The notes: generated from the letters alone by a model not told the origin. A stretch of 64,000 bases of DNA from Viola odorata (GCA_963691705.1 OY829543.1:44462855-44526854); one strand, 5' to 3'. Shown: positions 44,426 through 57,066, counted from the stretch's first letter. Translations and numbers: made by a program.

Positions 44426-45022
44426 GTACGCTTATGACCCCTGCTTCCCTCCTATATCAACACCACCTCAGGTATGCTTAGAGATCATGCCTAACCAACT
44501 AGCACTTTACTGGTTAAAGGGTTTACTGAGTTGGCTGATGAACGACTAAGGGAAGACAACTCCAGACTAGTATCCTCGGGCGTCAATCGGGACTGGATCT
44601 AATTAACCTTTCCCCCTACCATTTTGCGGATGTTTCACTAGCGTGTAGGTGTCTACTTCGATCCTCTTGGTTAATAATCTATGACCAAGAAGAATGGTTG
44701 CTGCATTATCTATTCAACTCTAGAGTAGCTAGATCTAAAATCAATCAAAAAATACGTTAAGATTATAATGAGATTAGTTAAATGCAGATTTAAAGATCAA
44801 TAAGATCAGTTAGGTCTCATGCAAACTCAAACTCATGCTTTAAACACCTCTACTAAGAACAAGAAAGATTAGTTAGAGCAAGACAAGAAAAGTAAAGAAA
44901 ATGATAGAACTATTAAAATATAAAGAAAAGTTATTGAAAGAAATAAAATTCAACTGGAAGAAGAGGTGATGTCCCTCTAGGGAAGGTAAGGGGGAGTATT
45001 TATAGTGTTCTTTCTCCCTTAA
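44426..45022 (-). mobile_element. LTR fragment, related to the solo LTR at 33785
   Basis: The minus strand contains GGGAGAAAGAACACTATAAATAC, seen from the plus strand near 44993-45018; its TATA context matches the solo LTR at 34140-34160. The other end is lost. It abuts the LARD LTR at about 45023. Confidence 0.5.
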
Positions 45023-46400
45023 AGCCCTCATAGGAAACGTCACTTTAGTATTCATAGGGTCGAGACAACTTCGGGACATGTCGGGTCAACTTTGGGACAA
45101 GTATTTCTGCTTGACGGAATGGTTACTGTTTTCTATTAAAGTGAGCGATCCGTTATTATCATCGGGCCATGCATGATTAATTAATTACTATGTGATCCTA
45201 TCATGGATAAAACTAGCAAAATACCATTTTAATGAATGCAAATAACCGTGTGGGATCAAGCCACCATACACATGTATCAATGCATAACAATTAATTACAT
45301 GGCATAAAAAGCAAGTGATTTAAACACGTATACATGTGCGTTGATTTTAATTTCTAATAATTCTAAATGTCATGCGTACGATTATGATATGAGTTTTTTA
45401 ACATTTTGAAATAGCATTCATATGAATAATATTTGCGAAAAACCTTGAATAAATGAAAGAGACTAGAAGAGCATACTTGCGAGCGAAGATTTGATTTTAC
45501 CCTACAAAATAAGATCATTAGTACAAGTAAACAAATATTAAGTAATTAAATAAAATAATTTAACAATTAAAAAACAAGTAAAACAATTAATTAATTGATT
45601 AAAAGCAAGCAAATTAATTATTTGATAATTAAATGCAAATGATTAATTAACAATTAAAAATAAGTAAATTAATTAATTAAATATTACAAACGAAGAAAGG
45701 ATACAAAATACTTACGGTGGGCCAAAAAACTAGGCCCAACAGTTGGGCTCAAAATAGTCCAGCACCAAAACAGACCAGCCCAGCCCGTGTGTGGGCTGGC
45801 TGGCCCTCTCTTCTCTCCAGCTGGGCATGCGCAAGGCGCAACCCACTCCTTCCTTCCTTTCCTCACGCTGGGCCAGACGCGGCCCAGCTTCCTCTTCTTC
45901 GCCTGGGCCAAGCCAAGGCAGCCCACTCCTTCTTTCCTTCCTCCGCTTGGGCCGAAGGCCAGTAGCCCACCTTCCCTTTAAATTAAAACAGCCAGCCTCA
46001 GTCCATCACCTTTCCCTCTCTCTACTATTCTTCTTCTTCCTCCAGCCAACTTGCAACTCAACAATTCCAAACCAAACAACCAGTAACTCCACATCAAGCA
46101 AATCAATTAAATCAAAAGCAGAAACAATTAAATCAATAAGAAAGTAATTAATTGAATTGAAACAACAATAATTAATTTCACCAAGGCCAATAATTAAACG
46201 AAACAGAGGCAAATTAATAAAAATAAAGCTTTTAAATTAAATCAAAACAGTAGGTATTTGGACGAATTGAATCAACGAAATTAATTGGAAATAGCAGCAA
46301 TTGATTTAATTGATAGCAACAATTGATTTAACTAAAACAGAAGCAATTAATTTAAATTGAAACAGAGGCAATTTAGATAATTGAAAGGCAATAAGTTGAA

Positions 46401-46872
46401 AGCAAAGCAGAGGGAGAGTATGAAATAAAAGGGGGGACTAAAGCATGAAATTGGCCCCCCTCTCTTTCGTTGCTTGAGGTGCTCTATTTATAGGCAAGGC
46501 AGCCGCGAGGTATGTGGTGAAACACGTGCGCGTGGGAGTGGGCGCGGGTTTCAACGACGAGTAGCTTGGGCAGTCCGGAGTGGTGAGCAAGTTTTGTGTT
46601 TTATGGCTGGGAAGAAATGGAAGCTTCCATCGATGAAAGCAAAGCAGAGGGTGAGCATGAAATAAAAGGGGGGACTAAAGCATGAAATTGGCCCCCCTCT
46701 CTTTCGTTGCTTGAGGTGCTCTATTTATAAGCAAGGCAACCGCGAGGTATGTGGTGAAACGCGTGTGTGTGGGCGTGGGAGCGGGTTTCAACGGCGAGTG
46801 GCTTGGGCAGTCCGAAGGGGTGAGCAAGTTTTGTGTTTTGTGGCTGGGAAGAAATGGAAGCTTCCGTCGATG
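46401..46872 (-). repeat. Promoter-bearing tandem duplication in the 3' LTR
   Basis: Unit 46401-46637 (237 bp) is repeated at 46638-46872. Each has a minus-strand TATA box (CTATAAATAGAGC near 46482-46492; TATAAATAG context near 46719-46729). The matching region of the other LTR (about 63327-63560, TATA near 63404) has a single copy. Confidence 0.85.
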
Positions 46873-49584
46873 GGATAGGAAGCGACGGGCATGTGCAAAA
46901 CTTGACTTTTTGCATTGAAGGCTCGCAGATAAGGGAAAGATGATGATGAAAATGAATTAAATGGTGATGGTAAGGGTTGAAAAAATGGTGAGTCGTTGAT
47001 CTTGCATAAAGAGGAGTCAAGATGATGATCAACGGCTGAGATGGATGCTGGAATTTTATGCATTAATGCTGTTAGGAATTACCTGAGTAGGAGACCGAAA
47101 GATAACCTAGAATGAGAAAGATAAATGACAATAAACACGACAAGGGATTAACGTGGTATCGGTCTAGCCGCACTCCACAAACCACACAAATATTATTAAT
47201 CTTAATATTCGTTAGTTTTACAATTACAAGAGAGTCTATTTATAGGGAAAGGGCCAGCCTCCATTCCCTACGTTAGCGATGTGGTATATCAGACTCCACA
47301 TACCTAACAATCTCCCACTTGGAGACTGATCACAGGTCCACTCTCACTCATGTAACTCTAGTAAAACCCAACAACATTAAGCAACTCTATATGTGCTGAG
47401 CCTTCTTCAACAATCAGTTCTGAAGGTCAATTGAAGCTATGTAAAACTTCAACTTCTCTTTAGTAACCACCTTGGTTAGCATATCTGCTGGATTCCTTGA
47501 ACCAAGGATTTTCTTCAAGGACAAAGTATCATCACTAATCAACTCCTTGATAAAGTGATATCTCAAATGGATATGTTTTATCCTAGCATGAAACATAGGA
47601 TTCTTCGCAAGATGAATGACACTCTGACTGTCGCTGTACAGAGCGTTGTCTTCCTGTTTCTTGCCCAACTCCTCAAGAAAATTCTTCAACCAAATCATTT
47701 CCTTGCTGGCTTCTGAAATAGCCATGTACTCTGCTTCCGTGGTTGAAAGAGCAACACTCTTTTGAAGTCGAGACATCCAACTAACTGTTGTGCCACCTAA
47801 AGTGAAAGTATATCCCGTAGTACTCTTTCTTGTATCCTCGCAACCACCCAAATCTGCATCAGTGAATCCTTCCAAGATTACATCTTTCCTGCGGAAACAT
47901 AATGCAACCTTAGAGGTACCTTTCAAGTAGCGTAGCAGCCACTTCACCGCCTCCCAATGCTCTCTCCTAGGATTAGACATGAATCTGCTAACAACTCTGT
48001 TGCTACCCGAATTTTGACTTACGTCACAATTTTTTTCGTTTTATTGCATGTCGCATTAATTTCAATCGATTTTTTATCATAGACTATTTGTTTCAATATT
48101 TCACGTCATTTCACGCCTTTTGAATTTTTCGTATTTTTTTCGTATTTTCAACTAAACCGTATTTTTCAGTTTTCGTCACCGCATTTACGTACTTTTATGT
48201 TTACCACATTTAATAGGTCGTCTAGGTCAAATTTCTGTAGATTCTTGGTCCTAGGCTAGTTTGTTTAATATTCCGTGTCATTTCATGCCTTTTTAGTTTT
48301 TCGTATTTTTGACTGTCTTCACGCGAACTTTTCTCAATCTCGCGTAAGTTTCCTCGGACCGTGAGTCGAATGCGTTATTTATTTAATTGATAATTATGTA
48401 TGATTTTTCTCTTTCACGCCATCGAGCTTGGTTTCGTTCAATTTTTATCGTAAGGACATTTATTTTGCGTCCGAAGTTTTAACATTTCCGAAAGAGAAAA
48501 TAAATGCGTTAAATCAAGTTTTGCATTTCTTCACTGTATACTAGTTTTCTTGCCTTATTTTTCTACACATCGTGGTTACCTCGGCTCGGATTTATTTTCA
48601 TTTTCGAGTGATTTCGCTCGTGCCAAAAATATCCCGTTCGTACCAAAAAATGGGATAAATACCACATTAATGCCAATTAATTCGTTCTCACCCTCCAACT
48701 CGACGCCAGCTCATATTGATCATCACCAAGTCCCATCCGATCAACCAAGGCCACAAGAAACTCTCCCTAGCTCACTATTCCGACCTAGAGTTGATCATCA
48801 CCCCTGGATATTTTCTTCCCGTCGGTTTGCAACCACATGTGCAAACCGACTTCAATTTTTTCCTTCTCTATAAATAGCAAGCTTCATCCAACAAGAAAGG
48901 GGCACCAAATCTTCCTCTTAATCTCCATTTCTTGCACTACCTTCTTGGCTAAAATCTCTCCTGGACGAGTAAGCTTCTCTCTCTAGCTTCTCTCTTTTAA
49001 TTTTTGTTTTTCCTCTTAATACATGATTTAAATGCTTAAACATGCTTAGAATGCTTTGATATCATGTTAAGTTCACTTCCCTTCCCTTAATTTAATTGAT
49101 CGTTGCTTTAGCTAATTAATTGCTCAAAAACCATTTAATTAGCATGCTTCTTTTTCCTTAAAATTGCTTGTGTTCTTCTTGCGTTTTCATTGTTGTTTTT
49201 GCTTGATTGAGTTATTGGCATGTTGATTGATTTATCTGAGTCAAATTTGGGTTGATAAAACAAGTTTGGATAGCTTGGGTCGCCGACCATGGCGCCGGCG
49301 ACGTGAGAGAGAAGAAGAGAGGAAGAAGAAGAGTGATGGGCGGGAGTTTTAAGTGAGAAAGGTGATGGGCTTGGCACAAGCCAAGCCCATTTTTTAATGC
49401 CCAAAAATCCAAAATGTGGGGCCCGACCCATTTATTTTCACCAATATTGTATAAAATGTTTGTATGATTTTATGACGTGTTTAAATTGCATGAAATGTTC
49501 GTATGCTTTTATGACATGTTTAAATCGTATGCAAATATTCGTATGCTTCCTTTTGTAATTATGCCATGCTTAAATCGTAATGAA

Positions 49585-49800
49585 TACTCGTATGCTTGTA
49601 TGTTTTAAATAATTTGTTGAGTTGTTATGCCATGCTTTATTTAATTAAATGCTTGCATGATTTAAATAATTTGTTTATGCCATGTTTTATTTAATTAAAT
49701 GCTTGTGTGTTTTAAATAATTTGTTGAGTTGTTATGCCATGCTTTATTTAATTAAATGCTTGCATGATTTAAATAATTTGTTTATGCCATGTTTAAATTA
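49585..49800. repeat. AT-rich tandem repeat, about 107 bp x 2
   Basis: Two copies of a unit built on TTTAAATAATTTGTTGAG, TTATGCCATGCTTTATTTAA and TTAAATGCTTGCATG. They lie within the solo LTR. Confidence 0.65.
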
Positions 49801-50568
49801 TTGTGAAATTTTAATATGCTTGCATGCTATAAATAAATTAATTATTAGTTATGTCATGCTTAAATTGTTATAAATTGCTCATATGAAATAAATGAATTAA
49901 TCGATTACTCATTAGCCATGTTTAATTAATTATTTACTTGTTTCCTATGTCTAATTAATTATTTATTTGTTTGGCATGAAATAAATTGCTTATTTGTTCA
50001 TCATGTTTATTTAAATATTTATTTGTCAAATTAAATAAATATTGGATGCTCTCTTTATTATTTATTTATTTTTAAAGCCATCGCTAACGCTTTTAATTCG
50101 CAAGGTAGATCAAGATCACGCAATGCGAGTACGCTTTCTATAGCCTCTTTTATTTATTTAGTGTTTTTGCAAATATTATTTGAATACATGATATTTAAAA
50201 ATGCTAAAAACTCATATTTTTATGCATGATAAAATCAATCCACATGCTTACATGTTTAAATCACTCGCTTTGTTTATACCATGAAATTAATTGCTATATA
50301 TTGATATGTGAGCATGGTGGCTTCGAATCCCACACGATTATGTGCATTCATAAAAATGTACGATGTTAGTATTTATCCATGATAGGATCACGTAGTAATT
50401 AATTAATCATGCATGGCCCGATGATGAAAAGGGGGGAACGTTCCCTCTAGCATACGAACAAACGGTAACCCTGTCCTTTGGTCTCGATCGGAAATAACAA
50501 TGTCCCGACAAAAATGCTAAGATGTAACGTCACCTTTAAGGGCCCAATTCGTGTGTCAAAAATGTTTG

Positions 50569-50870
50569 AGTGATCGGAAAGTGTCCCACTCTTCGTAACA
50601 GGATTTTGGCCGACACTTTACTATCGTTTACCTCGTAAATGATGGAAAGGTGGCCTATTTCTGTGCGCGGGATTGGTTGACATGCTTCGATTATTCATTC
50701 ATTTTCGTATGAAAAAAATGCTTAAGTGATTGGAAAGTGTCCCACTCTTCGTAACAGGATTTCGGCCGACACTTTACTATCGTTTACCTCGTAAATAATG
50801 GAAAGGTGGCCCGTTTCCGTGCGCGGGACTGGTTGACATGCTTAGATTATTTATTCATTTTTATGTTAAA
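50569..50870. repeat. Tandem duplication, about 161 bp x 2
   Basis: Starts near 50569 and 50730 with GTGATYGGAAAGTGTCCCAC and includes GTTTACCTCGTAAAT and GACATGCTT in both copies, with a few differences. It lies within the solo LTR. Confidence 0.8.
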
Positions 50871-53800
50871 ATTGTTTTCCAAACACCTTTTTACCGGTAA
50901 CCTTTTTAAGGATGTGACTTGGGTGCCTAACACCTTCCCAAGTCCATAATACGACCTCGAACCTTCGTTCTTTGGGTTAGACCAATTGTGCCTTAGTTTT
51001 TTTTATTTTTATGTCATGACGCTTAGGTTCCCTAAACGTTAGAAAATAGGGTGGCGACTTCATTGCATTATGCGAAGCATCCATTTATGCTTAGCATCTG
51101 TCCCAAACCTTAAACTCGTTTTCAACGAAAAAGGGGGTGCGACAAACTCCCACTGCATGAGCAATGTCTGGTCTCGTGCACACCATAGCATACATCAAAC
51201 TACCAACTGCAGATGCATACGGAACATTAGCCATTTCTTCCTTGTCTTCATCTATTTGAGGTGATTGCTTCTTTGTGAGATTGAAGTGGGCTCCCAAAGG
51301 CGTACTTCTGATCTTCGCATCTTGGAGGTTAAAATTATTTAACACCTTCCCAATGTACTTCTCTTGCGACAATTTCAAAGTACCTTCACTTCTATCTCTG
51401 ATGATGCTCATACCAAGTATCTGCTTTGAGGGACCCAAATCCTTCATCTTAAAATCTAGAGACATCTGTCTCTTCAACTTGTTGATTTCCCTCATGTCAG
51501 ATCCTGCGATTAACATGTCATCAACATACAACAACAATATAATATAAGATGAATCAAATTGCTTAACATAGCAACAATGATCCATAGTACTCCTTGTGTA
51601 CCCACTCCTCATCATAAAGCTGTCAAACTTCAAGTACCACTGTCTTGGTGCTTGCTTCAAACCATACAAGCTCTTTTTCAGCTTGCAAACCATGTCCTCT
51701 TTCCCAGCTACTGGAAATCCCTCTAGTTGTATCATGTAGATGTCCTCCTCAAGATCACCATGTAAGAACGCGGTCTTCACATCTAGCTGCTCTAGATGTA
51801 ATTCCTCTGTAGCCACGATACCCAAAACAAGTCTGATAGTAGTCATCTTGATAACTAGAGAAAAAATCTCATTGTAGTCAATGCCCTTTTCCTGCTGAAA
51901 ACCTTTCACCACTAACCTTGCCTTGTATCTCTTGCTGCCATCAAGTTCTTCTTTAATCTTGAATACCCATTTATTCTACAAAGCCTTCTTTCCTGCTGGT
52001 AACTTAGTCAACGACCAAGTCTCATTCTTCTCAAGCGAACTCATCTCCTCGTTCATGGCTAGCTCCCACTGAAATGACTCATCCATCTGCATTGCCTCTG
52101 AATAACTCTCAGGCTCACCATCCTCAGTCAAAAGCAAGTAATAAGCTGAAGGAGAGTATCTTTGTGGCGGTCGCGAAACTCTATTTGATCTTCTTACTAC
52201 AACATCTGGGGCAACTGGGACTGCCTCCTCAGCATCTCTGTTTGCCAAACTCCCACTGTCCCCTGCAAGAACATCCTCTGTAATGTCTTCCAACACAATC
52301 TGCTCTTTAATTTCTTATTTCTTTATAGTTTCAGAATCTGCCACAAGCTTATCCTTATACACTGTATTCTCATTGAAGGTGACATCTTTGCTTCTAATGA
52401 CTTTCCTGTTCAACGCATCCCAGAAACGGTACCCCTCTCATCTGAACCGTAAACAATAAAAGTAACCTTCTTTGCTTTAGGATCAAGCTTATCCCTATCA
52501 GAATCTTCAACTCGCACATAAGAAACACAGCCAAAAACTCTCAGGTGTGAGAGATTTACCTCTTTCTTCTGCCACTCCTCCTCAGGAATCTTAAATCCAA
52601 GGGAACTGAGGGTCCTCTGTTAATGAGATATGCCACTGTACTAACTGCATCTTCCCAAAACATCTTTTGCAATCCTGCATGTATCCTCATACTCTTGGCT
52701 CTCTCATTCAAAGTCCTATTCATTCGCTCTACAACTCCATTTTGCTACGGTGTCTCAAGAATAGTCTTTATCATTCTAATTCCATGTTCTACACAATAGG
52801 CTTTGAACTCATCACTGTTGTATTCACCCCCATTATCTGATTTCAAGCTCTTCATCTTCAACCATGTCTAGTTTTCAACTTTTGCCTTCCACTTTTTAAA
52901 GGTTTCAAACACTTCAGATTTATTTTTCAGAAAATAAACCCATACCTTTCTAGTGGAATCATCAATGAAAGTGACATAGTAGCGTGATCCTCCCAAGGAA
53001 GCAGTTGTAGTCGGTCCGTACACATCTGTATGAACTAGCTCTAACTTCCCAGACTTGGGTGCATTCCCTGATTTTGCAAAAGTAACTCATTTCTGCTTCC
53101 CAAACACACATGGTTCACAGAATCCAACTTCCACATTCTTCAGTTCTGGAATCTTGCCTTTAGAAACTAACAACTTCATACCCTTCTGACTCATATGCCC
53201 AAGCCTTTGGTGCCAAAGAGTCGATGGACCAATATCATCAGTAACTACATTAACCTCGTGACATGATTGTTCCATAGTATAAAGAGTTCCAACCTTATCA
53301 CCACGAGTAACAACCAAATTCCCCTTCACAACCTTCCATTGTCTGTTTCCAAAGATAACACGATACCCTTCCTCATCCAACTGACCCATAGAGAGCAGCA
53401 TCCTCTTGAGTCCAGGAACGTATCTAACATCTTTTAACAACCAGATTGTTCCAAAAGAGGTTTTGACTTTGATGTCTCCCATACCTGTAATGTCCAAAGT
53501 CTCATCATCAGCAAGACGAACTTTGCCAAAATTTCTAGATCTGAAATTTATCATTGAATCCTTGCTTGGAGTGGCATGGAATGATGCACCAGAATCCATG
53601 ACCCAAGATTCAATAGAACACTCAACACAACAAATCAACGCATCATCACTAACTTCTTCCACTGTGTTAACTGAGTTACCATCATTCTTCTTTGGTTTAG
53701 GAATTGCAGGAGTCGTACACTGATTCCTAAAGTGACCAGTCTTTTGACAGTTCCAACACACAATATCCTTGCGATTCTTGGACTACCTTCTCTTCCTGGA

Positions 53801-55247
53801 CTTCGATCTGTTATGCCCTTGATTCTGCCCCTTCCCAACTTGTCTGGCTCTACCATCCATACTCAACAAAGAGCCCGATGATTCCCCAGAATTCCTCCTA
53901 CGAATATCTTCTCCAAGAATTGAGTCGCGAATTCCTGTGAACGTTAGCTTAGTAGTCTCAGACGAACTGTTAACTGCTATGACAAACCCTGACCAGCTGT
54001 CAGGAAACGAGGACAACAACAACAAGGCATGTACTTCATCATCGAATTTAATCTCAACGGAAACTAATGTAGACAGTATAGAATTAAATTCGTTCACATC
54101 ATCAGCAACAGAACCACCTTCTTTCATCCTCGTATTGACTAATAGACGAATCAAATATACCTTATTAGCTGCAGAGGGCTTCTCGTACAGATTCGATAAT
54201 GCCTTTATTAGTCCGTGTGTAGTCTTCTCACCAACAATGTTGTAAGCAGCATTCTTTGCCAGTGTCAATCGTATCACATCTAGAGCCTGCCTATCCAATA
54301 AGTCCCAATCTTTCTGAACCATCGCCTCTGTCTTTTTCTCCTCTAAGGGTTCATGCAACTTTTTCTGATACAGCAAGTCCTTGACTTGCATCTCCCAAAA
54401 TCCAAAGTCTGTCCCATCAAACTTGTCGATCTTTATCTTCCCATCATCTGCCATCGCTCCTACTTTCTAACCTTGCTCCGCTACTAGTTGTTAGGAATTA
54501 CCTGAGTAGGAGACCGAAAGATGACCTAGATTGAGAAAGATAAACAACAATAAACAAGACAAGGGATTAACGTGGTATCGGTCTAGCCGCACTCCACAAA
54601 CCACACAAATATTATTAATCTTAATATTCGTTAGTTTTACAATTACAAGAGAGTCTATTTATAGGGAAAGGGCCGACCTCCATTCCCTACGTTAGCGATG
54701 TGGTATATCAGACTCCACATACCCAACAAATGCATATTAATTGTGGCACGAACGGGACATTTTTGGTTCGAGCTACGGACTCGCTTAAACTGAAAATAAA
54801 TTCGAACCGAAAGTACTAAAAGGTGCAGAAAAAATAAAACGAAATAAATAGTATACAGCGAATAAATAGAAAGTTCAATTTAACTCATTTATTTTCTCGT
54901 TTGAAAATATCAAACGTTTGGACGCAAAATAAATATCTTTAAGACAAAAATTGAACGAAACCAAACTAGATGACGTGAAAGAGAAAAATAGTACGTAATT
55001 GTCAATTAAAGAAATAAAGTATTCGATCTACGGTCCAAGAAAAATCGCTTGGGGCCAATAGAGATTCGAGCGAAAAGACAGTTAAAAATACGAAATAAAT
55101 TAAAAAGGCACGAAATGACACGGAATATTAAACAAACTAGCGTAGGACCAATAATAGACAGAAATTTGACCTAGATTAGTTATTAAATGCGATAAGCATA
55201 AAAATACGTAAATATGACGAGAAAAAATCAAAAATTGGGTAGCAACA

Positions 55248-55262
55248 GTTGCCCCCTCTTTA
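55248..55262 (-). promoter_or_regulatory. Polypurine tract of the LARD
   Basis: The minus strand reads TAAAGAGGGGGCAAC directly before the 3' LTR start TGTTGCTACCC at 55247. Confidence 0.8.
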
Positions 55263-55394
55263 CTGTCTGATCAAAAATACAGTGTAACTGAAATTTTTGA
55301 TTAGTAGTAAAGACGGTTGCCTGAAGTATTACCATGTTTTTAAAAATGATGAAGACTTACCTAGGAGTGGGGTGAGCTTTAAATTCTAGTGTGA

Positions 55395-55855
55395 GCAAGG
55401 CTATCGCATTGCTAGATGCTGGTATGAAAAATGAGACTGCATGTCCGTGCGAGGCTATCGCTCTTTGGACGTTGATGTGGAAAATATAACTACATGACCG
55501 TGCGAGGCTATCGCTCTCCGGATGCTGGTGCGGAAAATATAACTACACGACCGTGCGAGGCTATCGCTCTCAGGACACTGGTGCTGAAATATAAACTACA
55601 CGACCGTGCGAGGCTATCGCTCTCTAGACGCTGGTGGTGAAAATATAACTACACGACCGTGTGAGGCTATCTCTCTCTGGACGCTGGTGCAGAAAATATA
55701 ACTACACGACAGTGCGAGGCTATCACTCTCCGGACGCTGGTGCTGAAATATAAACTACACGACCGTGCGAGGCTATCGCTCTCCGGATGCTGGTGCTGAA
55801 AATATAACTACACGACCGTGCGAGGCTATCGCTCTCCGGACGCTGGTGCTGAAAG
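55395..55855. repeat. Tandem array A, about 54 bp x 9
   Basis: Units centre on GTGCGAGGCTATCGCTCTCC, followed by GGACGCTGGTGCTGAAA and TATAACTACACGACC. The first copy is diverged and later ones are close to each other. Confidence 0.9.
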
Positions 55856-55856
55856 T

Positions 55857-56310
55857 AGAGTCGCTCAAGGAGGAGTTATATAGATAGACATGAATTGAAA
55901 GATATAGTCAATCAAGGAGGAGTAGTAATTAGACATGAATTGAAAGATATAGTCGCTCAAGGAGGAGTAGTAATTAGACATGAATTGAAAGATATAGTCG
56001 CTCAAGGAGGAGTAGTAATTTAGACATGAATTGAAAGATATAGTCGCTCAATGAGGAGTAGTAATTAGACATGAATTGAAAGATATAGTCGCTCAAGGAG
56101 GAGTAGTAGATAGACATGAATTGAAAGATATAGTCGCTCAAGGAGGAGTAGTAGATAGACATGAATTGAAAGATATAGTCGCTCAAGGAGGAGTAGTAAT
56201 TAGACATGAATTGAAAGATATAGTCGCTCGAGGAGGAGTAGTAGATAGACATGAATTGAAAGATATAGTCGCTCAAGGATGAGTAGTAGATAGACAGGAA
56301 AGTAGTCGCT
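55857..56310. repeat. Tandem array B, 45 bp x about 10
   Basis: Unit: GTCGCTCAAGGAGGAGTAGT followed by AATTAGACATGAATTGAAAG and ATATA. Because the period is a multiple of three and lacks stops in one frame on each strand, long frames appear on both strands (repeat HELKDIVAQGGVVDR on plus, SDYIFQFMSIYYSSL on minus). No family match is known, and it is treated as a repeat rather than a gene. Confidence 0.9.
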
Positions 56311-56543
56311 CAAGGAGGAGTATTTAATTATGCAGAAATGTAGAATTATGTAAAGTGAGGGTAGCACTCGCACTTCATATGTTTTGACAGAAAAGTAAAT
56401 GAGAGTTGGAATGTACCTTTGGTTCAAAGCAACGTACCTTTGCTCGAGCATTCTGATGGCTCAACGTGAATTCGTGAATGGTTGTCTTGGACAGTCGTTC
56501 CACTCTTCACAACTTGATTGGATTCATTTGACGAAATCCGTGG

Positions 56544-57066
56544 CGAGGGCATTACAACGACGTTCCATCGAAGACCCATGGTTGAGGAGTGGTAACGTTC
56601 TCCATTCGATTGTTGATTGGATTTTAGCAAAATCCCAGACGAGGGCATTACAATGATTTCTTCATCGAAGACCCATGGTTGAGGAGTGGTAACGTTCTCC
56701 ATTCGGTTGTTGATTGGATTTTGATGAAAATCCAAGATGCGGGCATTACAACGATTTCTTCATCAAAGACCCATGGTTGAGGAGCGGTAACGTTCTCCAT
56801 TCGGTTGTTGATTGGATATTGACAAAAATCCAAGACGAGAGCATTACAACGATGTTGTGATCGAAGACCTATGGTTAAGGAGTGGTAACGTTCTCCACTC
56901 GGTGTTGATTGGATTTTGACGAAAATCCAAGACGAGGGCATTACAAAGATTTCTTCATCGAAGACCCATGGTTGAAGAGTGGTAACGTTCTCCATTCGGC
57001 GTTGATTAGATTTTGACAAAAATCCAAGACGAGGGCATTACAACAATTTCTCCATCGAAGACCTAT
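56544..57066. repeat. Tandem array C, about 97 bp x 5.4
   Basis: Copies start near 56544, 56641, 56738, 56836, 56933 and 57030 with GAGGGCATTACAACGATTTC. Each contains GAAGACCCATGGTTGAGGAG and GTAACGTTCTCCATTCGG. Confidence 0.9.

Larger units (their letters stand above)
47998..51144 (+). mobile_element. Solo LTR of the LARD family
   Basis: 3147 bp from TGTTGCTACCCG to GGGGGTGCGACA, with target duplication AACTC at 47993-47997 and 51145-51149. Removing it and one AACTC restores the flanking copia frame. TATA box TATAAATA is at 48869-48876. The stretch 50340-50420 is the reverse complement of 45160-45230 in the LARD LTR, and the ends match LARD LTR ends. It lies in the opposite direction to the LARD that contains it. 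Confidence 0.93.
47414..54454 (-). pseudogene. Copia gag-pol polyprotein
   Basis: From ATG 54454 the minus strand carries UBN2-type gag (KIKIDKFDGTDFGFWEMQV), zinc knuckle CWNCQKTGHFRNQC, and protease WVMDSGASFHAT. Integrase follows with LWHQRLGHMSQKGM..CEPCVFGKQK, HTDVYGP and KSDNGGEYN. RT follows with ARLVVKGFQQEKGIDYNE, LDVKTAFLHGDLEEDIYM and LLLYVDDMLIAGSD, then RNase H (FTDADLGGCEDTRKSTTGYT). It ends at 47414. Stops near 53775, 53086, 52867, 52744 and 51975 fall at positions usually Arg (CGA) or Gln (CAG) where the relatives are clear. The solo LTR 47998-51144 cuts between RT and RNase H (AHAVGV / VSRFMSNP). There is also at least one frame break near 52440-52640. Confidence 0.9.
47070..54728 (-). 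mobile_element. Ty1/copia element (Tnt1/Tork-like), split by a solo LTR
   Basis: LTRs of 240 bp at 47070-47309 and 54489-54728 (TGTTAGGAATTACC to CCAACA or CTAACA) differ at about 8 sites. The target duplication AATGC is at 47065-47069 and 54729-54733. The empty site is preserved in the other LARD LTR at 63742-63755. PPT on the minus strand (GTGGGAGAT) is at 47310-47318, and a PBS-like TAGTAGCGGAGC is just inside 54488. Without the inserted solo LTR the element is about 4.5 kb, full length for this group. Confidence 0.95.

Noticed and set aside
45684..46147. Overlapping open frames in the LARD LTR, repeated at 62776-63009
   Set aside because: They lie inside LTR sequence, overlap in several frames and have no domain signal.
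47998..51144. A full element rather than a solo LTR
   Set aside because: No PBS, PPT or second LTR inside; one TG..CA unit with a clean 5-bp duplication on both sides.
55974..56282. Open frames on both strands with 15-residue repeats
   Set aside because: By-product of the 45-bp array B; listed as a repeat and noted in findings.
56544..57066. CRISPR-like array in the LARD
   Set aside because: 97-bp units are similar throughout; it is an ordinary tandem repeat.
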